NCBI GenBank assembly: GCA_014138645.1
Contig: JACJIB010000002.1
Span: 620,001 to 684,000 of the forward strand
Direction: 5' to 3'
Length of the DNA stretch: 64,000 bases
Origin: Methylorubrum thiocyanatum
GTDB taxonomy: Bacteria > Pseudomonadota > Alphaproteobacteria > Rhizobiales > Beijerinckiaceae
Shown: positions 57,198-64,000 of the stretch, in pieces
How positions within the stretch are numbered: position 1 is the stretch's first letter
Layout: the number at the start of each line of letters is the position of its first letter
The notes under the pieces: model-generated
The model's input: only the letters and a program-made list of their open reading frames with translations
Told to the model about the DNA's origin: nothing
The model's database searches: none
Position numbers and translations under genes: made by a program

Positions 57198-58130
57198 ATG
57201 AGCGAACGGATCATCGACCCCGCCGCCAGGGGCTGGGCCACCAGTTGGTACGAGGCGAGCGCCCGCGCCCGCATCGACGGCTTCCTCGACGCCGGATCGT
57301 TCCGCGAGATCATCGGCCCCGAGCAGCGCCGGATGAGTCCGCACCTGCCGCTGTTCGACCTGCCGCGTGCCTTCGACGACGGCATGATCATCGGATCGGG
57401 CCGCCTCGACGGCAAGCCGGTGCTCGTCGCCGCGCAGGAGGGCCGCTTCATGGGCGGCGCCTTCGGCGAGGTGCACGGCGCCAAGCTCGTCGGCCTGCTC
57501 CGCGCCGCCCTGCCGCTGAATCCTGACGCGGTGCTGATCCTTTTCGATACCGGCGGCGTGCGTCTCCAGGAAGCCAATGCCGGTGAGACCGCCATCGCCG
57601 AGGTGATGCGGGCGATCACGCAGGTGCGCGCGGCCGGCGTACCGGTGATCGGACTGATCGGCGGGCGGGCCGGCGCCTATGGCGGCGGCGGGCTGATCGC
57701 CGGCACCTGCTCGCGGCTCGTGGTCTCCGAGAGCGGGCGCATCTCCGTCTCGGGGCCGGAGGTGATCGAGACCAACAAGGGCGCCGAGGAGTTCGACTCC
57801 CGCGACCGCGCCCTGGTCTGGCGCACCATGGGCGGCAAGCACCGCCGGCTCACCGGAGGCGCCGACGCCTTCGCCGACGACACGGTCGAGGCGTTCCGGC
57901 AGGCAGCGCTCGACGCGATCGCGCGCGCGCCCGCCTTCGACCTGACCACCCTTGAGGCCGAGCAGAGGCGGCTCGAAGAGCGCCTCGCCCGCTTCGGCGA
58001 TTGCCGCGACGCCACCGAGATCTGGACGCGGCTCGGCGTGAACGACCCGGAGGCGGTGCCGGCGCTGAGCACGGCCGACTTCGACGCCCTGCTCGCCAAT
58101 CTCGGGGAGACGACCCATGACGCTCGTTGA
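57198..58130 (+). CDS. mdcD: Malonate decarboxylase beta subunit
   Basis: The 310-residue protein matches the carboxyltransferase-like beta subunit: FREIIGPEQRRMSPHLPLFD, GRFMGGAFGEVHGAKLVGLL, LFDTGGVRLQEANAGETAIAE, GRAGAYGGGGLIAGTCSRLVVS and SGPEVIETNKGAEEFDSRD. It forms the decarboxylase with MdcE. GAGG upstream of ATG 57198; it overlaps mdcE. Confidence 0.95.
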   Translation: MSERIIDPAARGWATSWYEASARARIDGFLDAGSFREIIGPEQRRMSPHLPLFDLPRAFDDGMIIGSGRLDGKPVLVAAQEGRFMGGAFGEVHGAKLVGLLRAALPLNPDAVLILFDTGGVRLQEANAGETAIAEVMRAITQVRAAGVPVIGLIGGRAGAYGGGGLIAGTCSRLVVSESGRISVSGPEVIETNKGAEEFDSRDRALVWRTMGGKHRRLTGGADAFADDTVEAFRQAALDAIARAPAFDLTTLEAEQRRLEERLARFGDCRDATEIWTRLGVNDPEAVPALSTADFDALLANLGETTHDAR

Positions 58131-58833
58131 GATCCTCGCTGCGCTGTTTCCCGAGGGCCATTCCGTCACCGTCACGGACGGTCTCGTCAGCGGCGAGGGC
58201 CCGTTCCGGGGCGGCCGGCTCGCGGTGATCGGCATCGACGGCGACACGGCGCTCGGCGTCGACGGCGCCTGCCGCCTCGCGCGCGACGTCCTCGATGTGG
58301 TGCGCCGGGGCGATCGAACGCCGATCCTCGTGGCGATCGATTCCGACAGCCAGCGCATGAGCCGGCGCGACGAGTTGCTCGGCCTCAACGAATATCTCGC
58401 CCACCTCGCCAAGACGCTGCTGCTCGCCGATGCGAAGGGCCATCCCACGCTCGGCCTGATCTACGGCCACTCGGCGGCGGGCGCCTTCATCGCCACGGCG
58501 CTGGCGACGCGCGCCCTCGTCGGCCTGCCGGGGGCGAACCCCAGCGTGATGGACCTGCCGTCGGTCGCCCGCGTCACCAAGCTGCCGCTCGACCGGCTCG
58601 AGGCGATGGCCAAGGACACGCCGGTCTTCGCGCCGGGCCTCGACAACATGGTGCGCACCGGCGCGGTGCAGGCGGTGCTCGACCCCGACCGGCCGCTCGC
58701 GGAGCAGATCGCCGCCGTGATCGACGCGCTCCCGGCGGACGACATCCGCGATCAGGCCGGACGCGCGCGCGGCGGACGCCCCGTCGCGGAGGAGATCGCA
58801 GCGCAGGTGGTACGGGACGCGCGCCTTGGCTGA
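58117..58833 (+). CDS. mdcE: Malonate decarboxylase gamma subunit
   Basis: The 238-residue protein shows the family: MTLVEILAALFPEGHSVTV near the start, then LAVIGIDGDTALGVDGACRLA, LADAKGHPTLGLIYGHSAAGAFIATALAT and MAKDTPVFAPGLDNMVRTGAV. It completes the decarboxylase carboxyltransferase-like pair with MdcD. Confidence 0.94.
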   Translation: MTLVEILAALFPEGHSVTVTDGLVSGEGPFRGGRLAVIGIDGDTALGVDGACRLARDVLDVVRRGDRTPILVAIDSDSQRMSRRDELLGLNEYLAHLAKTLLLADAKGHPTLGLIYGHSAAGAFIATALATRALVGLPGANPSVMDLPSVARVTKLPLDRLEAMAKDTPVFAPGLDNMVRTGAVQAVLDPDRPLAEQIAAVIDALPADDIRDQAGRARGGRPVAEEIAAQVVRDARLG

Positions 58834-59485
58834 GGCCTACCGGCGCCACGACCTCCTCGACGTGGAGCCGGGCGCTTGGGGAGCGGCTTTGTCCGAACGG
58901 CCGGACCTTGCCGAGGCGCCGCATGTGGCGGCCTGGGTGGAGGACGGGCGCCCGGTCATCCTGCGCCGCTCGTATCCGGGTGAGGCGCCACGGCTCGTAC
59001 CGGTCGGCCTGCCCCTGCCGCCCCGCGACGGCAAGCGCCGCATCGGCCTCACGCTTCCGCCCGAGGCGGTCCGCCCGCGTCGTCCCCTGGACTTGTCGGA
59101 CACGCGCCATGCCTGCCCGCCAGCCTGGAGCGAGACGGTGGAGGCGGCCATCGCGCTCGGCGAACGCCTCGGCCTCGCGCCGCGCCCCTTCGGCAGCCTG
59201 CTCTGGCAGAGCCTGACCGGCCTGCCTTATCTGTCGGACCGCTCGGATCTCGACCTGCTCTGGCCGATCGCCGGGGCGGTGCCGCCTGCGCTCCTCGACG
59301 GCCTCGCCGCGATCGGGGCGCGGGCACCGATGCGCCTCGACGGTGAGATTCTCCTCGCCAACGGCGGCGGCGTGAACTGGCGCGAACTCGACACCGCCGG
59401 TCCGCGCGGCACGGTCCTCGTCAAGCACCGCGATCGCCTTGCCCTGCGCGAGGCCGCTGCCATCCTCGCGGGAGATCCGGAATGA
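58826..59485 (+). CDS. mdcG: Malonate decarboxylase holo-ACP synthase (phosphoribosyl-dephospho-CoA transferase)
   Basis: MdcG attaches the prosthetic group to MdcC. The 219-residue protein shows RRHDLLDVEPGAWGAALSE and the C-terminal FGSLLWQSLTGLPYLSDRSDLDLLWP (Asp-rich nucleotidyltransferase-like centre) and LANGGGVNWRELDT. It starts with TTG 58826, eight bases inside mdcE. Confidence 0.92.
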   Translation: MAEAYRRHDLLDVEPGAWGAALSERPDLAEAPHVAAWVEDGRPVILRRSYPGEAPRLVPVGLPLPPRDGKRRIGLTLPPEAVRPRRPLDLSDTRHACPPAWSETVEAAIALGERLGLAPRPFGSLLWQSLTGLPYLSDRSDLDLLWPIAGAVPPALLDGLAAIGARAPMRLDGEILLANGGGVNWRELDTAGPRGTVLVKHRDRLALREAAAILAGDPE

Positions 59486-60342
59486 GCCCGCTCTCCGCGC
59501 GCCTTGTGCGTTCGCCCGAGGACGATCCCTGCCCGAGGGAGGCGGTGATCGCCCGGATCGCCGCCCGTGCCCTGCGGCTCGAACTCGAGACCTATCCGAA
59601 GCCCGGCCTCGTCAGCCACGTCGATGCGGGCAGTCACACCGACATGGATGCGGGCACCTTCCGCGCGAGCACCGCGGCGGTCGCGCCCTTCTTCCGCGCG
59701 CTCGTGGGTGCCGGGGCGGCGGGTGCGGCGATGCCGGCCCTGCGCCGCATCGGTCTCGATGCGGAGGTGGCGATGCGGGTGGCGACCGGTGGCGTGAACA
59801 CCCATCGCGGCGCGATCTTCGGGCTCGGTCTCCTCTGCGCCGCCGCGGGCGCCCTGCCCAGGCCCGCGGCCGGGGCGCTCGGCGGCTTCGTGCGTGAACG
59901 CTACGGCGCGGCGATCCTCGACGGTCCGGTTCTGCTGCACGCCGCGGGCGCGCGGGTACGCCGCCGCCACGGCGTCGGCGGCGCCCCGGCCGAGGCCGCT
60001 GCGGGCTTCCCGAGCGTCTACCGCATCGGCCTGCCGGCCCTGCGCCGCGGCCGCGCGGCCCAACCCTGCGACGAGGAGGCCGCCCGCGTCGAAACCTGCC
60101 TCGCCCTGATCGCCCATGTCGAGGACACGAACCTTCTGCACCGGGGCGGCCCCGACGGTCTTGCCTTCGCGCGGGACGAGGCCGCCCGCTTCATCGGCGA
60201 GGGCGGCGTGGCGCAGCCGGATTGGCGTGACCGCGCCGAGGCGCTGCACCGCGCCTTCGTCGCCCGCCGTCTCAGCCCCGGCGGCAGCGCCGACCTGCTC
60301 GCCATGACGGTGTTCGTGGATGCCATCGAGGCGGCGCCGTGA
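59482..60342 (+). CDS. mdcB: Triphosphoribosyl-dephospho-CoA synthase
   Basis: MdcB makes the 2'-(5''-triphosphoribosyl)-3'-dephospho-CoA precursor from ATP and dephospho-CoA. The 286-residue protein has LELETYPKPGLVSHVDAGSHTDMDAGTFRAST, GGVNTHRGAIFGLGLLCAAAG and LIAHVEDTNLLHRGGPDGL, the hallmark blocks of the CitG/MdcB family. It overlaps mdcG by four bases. Confidence 0.95.
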   Translation: MSPLSARLVRSPEDDPCPREAVIARIAARALRLELETYPKPGLVSHVDAGSHTDMDAGTFRASTAAVAPFFRALVGAGAAGAAMPALRRIGLDAEVAMRVATGGVNTHRGAIFGLGLLCAAAGALPRPAAGALGGFVRERYGAAILDGPVLLHAAGARVRRRHGVGGAPAEAAAGFPSVYRIGLPALRRGRAAQPCDEEAARVETCLALIAHVEDTNLLHRGGPDGLAFARDEAARFIGEGGVAQPDWRDRAEALHRAFVARRLSPGGSADLLAMTVFVDAIEAAP

Positions 60343-61262
60343 CGCTGGCGGTCCTCCTGTCCGGCCAGGGCGGCCAGCATCCGGGCATGTTCGACCTCAC
60401 GGCCGACAGGCCCGCGGCCGCACCGGTCTTCGCGGCGGCCGAGCGCATCCTCGGCCGCGACCCGCGCAACCTCGTGCGCGAGCCGGGGGCGGACCTGCAC
60501 GGCAACCGCACCGGGCAGATCCTCTGCTGCGTCGCCGCGCTTGCCGGCTGGACCATTGTTGAGGCGGCGGGCGCCGTCCGCACCGTCGTCGCCGGCTACA
60601 GCATCGGCGACCTCGCCGCCTGGGGCTGCGCCGGCCGCTTCGACGCGGCGGCGATCCTGCGCCTGGCCGCCGCCCGCGCCGAGGCCATGGACGCGGCCGC
60701 GGGCGATGGTGCCGGGCTCGCCGGCATCCGCGGGATCCGCCTCGCGGAGATCGAGGCCATCGCCGGGCGTTACGGCGCCCATCTCGCGATCCGCAACGCC
60801 GACGACAGCGCCGTCGTCGGCGGTCCGCGCCCGGCCCTGGAGGACATCTGCGCGGCCGCCCGCGCGGCCGGCGCGCAACGGGCCGTGATCCTGTCGGTGC
60901 GGACGCCCTCGCACACGCCGCTCCTGCGCGAAGCGAGCCGGCACTTCGCCGACGCGCTCGCCGCGGAGCACCCGCAGCGCCCTCCCCGCGGGGCACCGCG
61001 GCTCCTCAGCGGGCTCGACGGCGCGCCCGTCTTCGATGCCGGGGCCGGCCTCTCGAAGCTCGCGGACCAGATCTCGCAGACCATCGACTGGGCCGCATGC
61101 CTGACCGCCTGCCGGGAATATGGCTGCGACACTGTGCTGGAACTCGGCCCCGGTCACGCCCTCGCCACCATGGCCCGGAACGCCCTCCCCGGCGCGCGGG
61201 TCCATGCGCTCGAAGAGTTCCGCTCCGCCATCGGCGTCGCGCAATGGATCGGCGCCACCTGA
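60339..61262 (+). CDS. mdcH: Malonyl transacylase MdcH
   Basis: MdcH loads malonyl onto the carrier to start the cycle. The 307-residue protein is FabD-like: LLSGQGGQHPGMFDLT at the start, VAGYSIGDLAAWGCAGRF with the catalytic Ser, and SHTPLLREASRHFADAL with the His. It ends the mdc operon. Confidence 0.94.
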   Translation: MTLAVLLSGQGGQHPGMFDLTADRPAAAPVFAAAERILGRDPRNLVREPGADLHGNRTGQILCCVAALAGWTIVEAAGAVRTVVAGYSIGDLAAWGCAGRFDAAAILRLAAARAEAMDAAAGDGAGLAGIRGIRLAEIEAIAGRYGAHLAIRNADDSAVVGGPRPALEDICAAARAAGAQRAVILSVRTPSHTPLLREASRHFADALAAEHPQRPPRGAPRLLSGLDGAPVFDAGAGLSKLADQISQTIDWAACLTACREYGCDTVLELGPGHALATMARNALPGARVHALEEFRSAIGVAQWIGAT

Positions 61263-61478
61263 TCGAAATCGGATCGCCGAACAGACGCCACCCGGCATCC
61301 GACCGACCCACACTGTTCCATCTACCGCCCATCCCGCCCCTGCCGGTGAGCGTCGTTTCGACGCCTGCCGGGAGACTGATGCGGGCGAGACTCGTTGCCA
61401 CTCGTTCGAGAGGCACGTTGCGCGACCGGACGGGCATGGCACCGCCGGAAACGCATCGGATGCGCGGAGACGATCGCA

Positions 61479-63764
61479 ATGGATCAGGCCGGCGTCGCGA
61501 AGGACGGCATCATCGGGCATCCGCATGTCCGGATCGAGGGCCGTGCCAAGGTCACGGGAGCCGCGCTCTACGCATCCGATCGCCGGGGTGAAGGCGGGTC
61601 TGAGCCTGATGCGGCCCATGCCGCACTCGTCACCAGCACGATCGCACGCGGCCGGATCCTCGGCTTCGATCTCCCCACGGCGGCGCAGGCGCCGGATCTC
61701 CTGGCGATCTTCACGCATCGTGATTTCGGCGGCGAGATCGCGTCGGTCCCGCACCTGATGGCGGGCGGCTACGCCAATTCCTCGCATCTCCCGCTCGGGT
61801 CTGACCGCGTCGCCTATACGGGTCAGATCGTGGCCCTCGTCGTCGGTCGGACGCCGGAGGCGGCGGCTCAGGCGGCCGCACTGGTCCGCGTGCGCTACGC
61901 ACCGGAGCCCGCTGCCGCGAGCTTCGACGATCCCGGCTCCGAGACCGTGCGGCTCGCCGATCTCAAGGCTCATCACGAGGATATCGCTGTCGGCGATACC
62001 GAGATCGGCTGGAGGGAGGCCCCGGCACGGATCGAGGCGCGTTACACGACGCCGATCCAGCACCACAATCCGATCGAGCTGTTCACCACCCGGTGCGCCT
62101 GGGACGGCGGCCGCCTCACCGTGCACGAGCCGAGCCGCTACATCGGCGCGGTTCGTCACGGGCTCGCAGCACAGCTCGGCCTTGACCCGGCCCAGATCCG
62201 GGTCGTCTCCGGATTGATCGGCGGGCATTTCGGTTCGAAGTTCGCGCTCTCGCAGCACACCGCCCCCGTGGCGCTCGCCGCCAAGCGTCTCGGTTGTCCG
62301 GTCTCGCTGGTGCCGACGCGGCGGCAATGCTTCACCATCGCCAACTACCGTCCCGAGACGCGCCACGACATCCGACTCGCCGCCGACCGCGACGGACGGT
62401 TCACGAGCCTCGTGCACGAGGCTGAGGTCATCGCCTCACGCTTCGATCCCTTCGCGATGGAGGGCGCGGACGTGACCGCGAGCCTTTATGCCTGCCCGGC
62501 GATCCGCACGGAGGAGCGGGCGGTGCGGGTGGATCGCAACACGCCCGGTCCGATGCGGGCGCCGCCCGAGGTGCCGTATCTGTTCGCGTTGGAGAGCGCG
62601 GTCGATGAGCTGGCGTGGCGGCTCGGCCTCGATCCGATCGAACTGCGCCGCCGCAACGACACCGCCCGCGATCCGGTCTCGGGCAAGCCGTTCTCCAGCC
62701 GGCCTCTGATGGCCTGCTTCGATGCCGGGGCCGCTGCCTTCGACTGGAAGCGACGTGCGCCGCAACCCGGGACGATGCGGGAGGGCGCGTGGCGCGTCGG
62801 CCTCGGCTGCGCCGCATCGGTCCGGCCCGTGAAGATCGCCGCGGCGACCCTGCGGCTGCGGCTCTTCGCGGATGGTTCGGCGGAGATCGGATGCGCCCAT
62901 CACGAGATCGGCAACGGCATCACCACCCTGTTGGCGATGGGGGCGGCCGAACGGCTCGGCCTGCCGGTGGAGCGGGTGCGGGTGCAACTCGGCGACACCG
63001 ATCTGCCTGCGGCCGGCCTTTCGGGGGGATCGAGTACGACGACGAGCCTGATGAACGCCCTCGCCCTCGCCTGCGAGCAGGTGCGGGCGCGGTTAGCGCA
63101 AACGGCCGTCGCGCCGGACCGTCCGTTCGCCGGGAGGGATCCGGCCGGCTTTCGTCTGGCCGACGGCCGGCTCGCCGCATCCGACGGGCGCGGGCTTTCC
63201 CTTGCCGATGCGGTCCGCTTCATCGACCCGATCCGCGTCGAGACGCTCGCCGAGTTCGTCCCGCCGGACAGCCTGCCGGACGCGCTGGAAACCCTGCGCG
63301 CCGGTCGTATCGGCCTGACGACCGGGGGCGATGCGCTGAATTGGGCGTTCGGGGCGCAGTTCGCCGAGGTGCATATCCATGCCGAGACCGGTGAGATCCG
63401 GGTGCCGCGGCTCACCGGCGCCTTCGCGGCCGGGCGCATCCTCAATCCGCTGACCGCGCGCAGCCAGCTTGTCGGCGGCATGATCTGGGGCCTGGGTTCG
63501 GCCCTGCTGGAGGAAACCGTCCTCGACGGCCCCGCCTACCGCAATCCCGACCTCGCCGAGTATCTCGTGCCGACCGCCATGGATGTCGGGGCGATCGAGG
63601 CCGTCCTCGTGCCCGATCTCGACGAGACCGTGAATCCGCTCGGGATTAAGGGGCTGGGCGAACTCGGCATCATCGGCGTCAACGCGGCGATCGCGAATGC
63701 GGTCTACCATGCCGCCGGCCGGCGCATCCGCGAGCTTCCGATCCGCATCGACGATATGATTTAG
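61479..63764 (+). CDS. Xanthine dehydrogenase-family molybdopterin-binding subunit
   Basis: The 761-residue protein matches the large molybdenum-binding subunit of the xanthine dehydrogenase/aldehyde oxidase family: RIEGRAKVTGAALYASD, HNPIELFTTRCAWDGGRLTVHEPSRYIGAVRHG, GLIGGHFGSKFALSQHTAPVALAAKRLG, VTGAFAAGRILNPLTARSQLVGGMIWGLGSALLEE (the last part) and LGIKGLGELGIIGVNAAIANAVYHAAGRRIRELPI with the catalytic Glu. The usual Fe-S and FAD subunit genes are not next to it. Substrate is unknown; it lies after the malonate genes but in its own gap. ATG 61479 follows the family N-terminus. Confidence 0.9.
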   Translation: MDQAGVAKDGIIGHPHVRIEGRAKVTGAALYASDRRGEGGSEPDAAHAALVTSTIARGRILGFDLPTAAQAPDLLAIFTHRDFGGEIASVPHLMAGGYANSSHLPLGSDRVAYTGQIVALVVGRTPEAAAQAAALVRVRYAPEPAAASFDDPGSETVRLADLKAHHEDIAVGDTEIGWREAPARIEARYTTPIQHHNPIELFTTRCAWDGGRLTVHEPSRYIGAVRHGLAAQLGLDPAQIRVVSGLIGGHFGSKFALSQHTAPVALAAKRLGCPVSLVPTRRQCFTIANYRPETRHDIRLAADRDGRFTSLVHEAEVIASRFDPFAMEGADVTASLYACPAIRTEERAVRVDRNTPGPMRAPPEVPYLFALESAVDELAWRLGLDPIELRRRNDTARDPVSGKPFSSRPLMACFDAGAAAFDWKRRAPQPGTMREGAWRVGLGCAASVRPVKIAAATLRLRLFADGSAEIGCAHHEIGNGITTLLAMGAAERLGLPVERVRVQLGDTDLPAAGLSGGSSTTTSLMNALALACEQVRARLAQTAVAPDRPFAGRDPAGFRLADGRLAASDGRGLSLADAVRFIDPIRVETLAEFVPPDSLPDALETLRAGRIGLTTGGDALNWAFGAQFAEVHIHAETGEIRVPRLTGAFAAGRILNPLTARSQLVGGMIWGLGSALLEETVLDGPAYRNPDLAEYLVPTAMDVGAIEAVLVPDLDETVNPLGIKGLGELGIIGVNAAIANAVYHAAGRRIRELPIRIDDMI

Positions 63765-63874
63765 TCTTGCTCGCACACCGTTCCGGGCGCGGTCGCCCGT
63801 GTTGATCGAGCAACCCCTAAGGCGTCACGTGCCAGCTTGGCCCCGGCGCGGACACGCGGCCGGGACGCTCGCCC

Positions 63875-64000
63875 TCAGATGTAGGTCGATGCCAGGGCCG
63901 GCGAGCCTTCGAGGGCATGGGCGAGCACTTCCAGGCCGTGCGTGATCTGCTGCCGGGTCGAGGGGCCGCCGAGGCAGAGCCGCACGGCCTCCGGCGGCGT
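63875..64000 (-). CDS. C-terminal part of a probable MocR-type PLP-dependent regulator/aminotransferase (partial)
   Basis: Only 41 residues are in the window: PPEAVRLCLGGPSTRQQITHG and LEVLAHALEGSPALASTYI, followed by a stop at 63875-63877. The pattern resembles the aminotransferase C-terminus of MocR/GntR-type proteins, where 'VRLCLGGP' and 'AL..L' occur. The rest lies beyond the window, so the family is tentative. Confidence 0.55.
   Translation of the reverse strand, partial: TPPEAVRLCLGGPSTRQQITHGLEVLAHALEGSPALASTYI

Overview
The window looks like alphaproteobacterial chromosome from a Methylobacterium/Methylorubrum-type organism. This rests on very high GC, strong G/C third-codon bias, the dnaA-dnaN-recF block, an alternative complex III plus caa3-type oxidase operon, an alphaproteobacterial curli set with CsgH, and a KaiC-like/histidine kinase pair. 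The taxon is inferred from gene content and family resemblance, not from a database match.

Layout. 1-4464: accessory segment. An AT-richer two-gene module (AAA ATPase plus TOPRIM-like protein, a candidate defence pair) lies beside a decayed IS630-family element, some unassigned DNA and two small secreted-protein genes; it ends at the 3' end of a tRNA-Thr(GGT) gene. 4465-13350: replication and repair core with rpsT, dnaA, dnaN, recF, a vapBC-type toxin-antitoxin pair, recQ, three DnaA-box-like sites and an unassigned gene. 13430-23269: recD2, a membrane protein with a lipase-like motif, purL, bolA-grxD, a thioredoxin-reductase-like flavoprotein whose ribosome-binding site sits in a hairpin, an SMP-30-like protein and a coiled-coil membrane protein.

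24102-35243: one tightly overlapping respiratory operon, actABCDEF, a small membrane protein, then cytochrome oxidase subunits II (with fused cytochrome c), I, III and IV. Together these should take electrons from quinol to oxygen without a bc1 complex. 35657-42382: a curli-type amyloid locus with three curlin-repeat proteins, CsgG, CsgF, CsgH, a lytic transglycosylase and a divergent LuxR-type regulator. A TAAC-N5-GTTA element lies upstream of two curlin genes and a degenerate copy upstream of the third.

42724-52938: two small secreted proteins, a KaiC-like ATPase translationally coupled to a hybrid histidine kinase with a degenerate N-terminal receiver, a second hybrid kinase, a DUF2252 protein and a short-chain dehydrogenase. 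53048-61262: a complete malonate system. The GntR/FCD regulator and the MadLM transporter are divergent from mdcACDEGBH (malonate decarboxylase, its prosthetic-group synthesis enzymes and malonyl transacylase), with an operator-like region between them. 61479-64000: a molybdopterin-binding subunit of the xanthine dehydrogenase family without visible partner subunits, and the C-terminus of a probable MocR-type aminotransferase.

Start codons were chosen from Shine-Dalgarno matches, family N-termini and overlaps. Residue positions are approximate.
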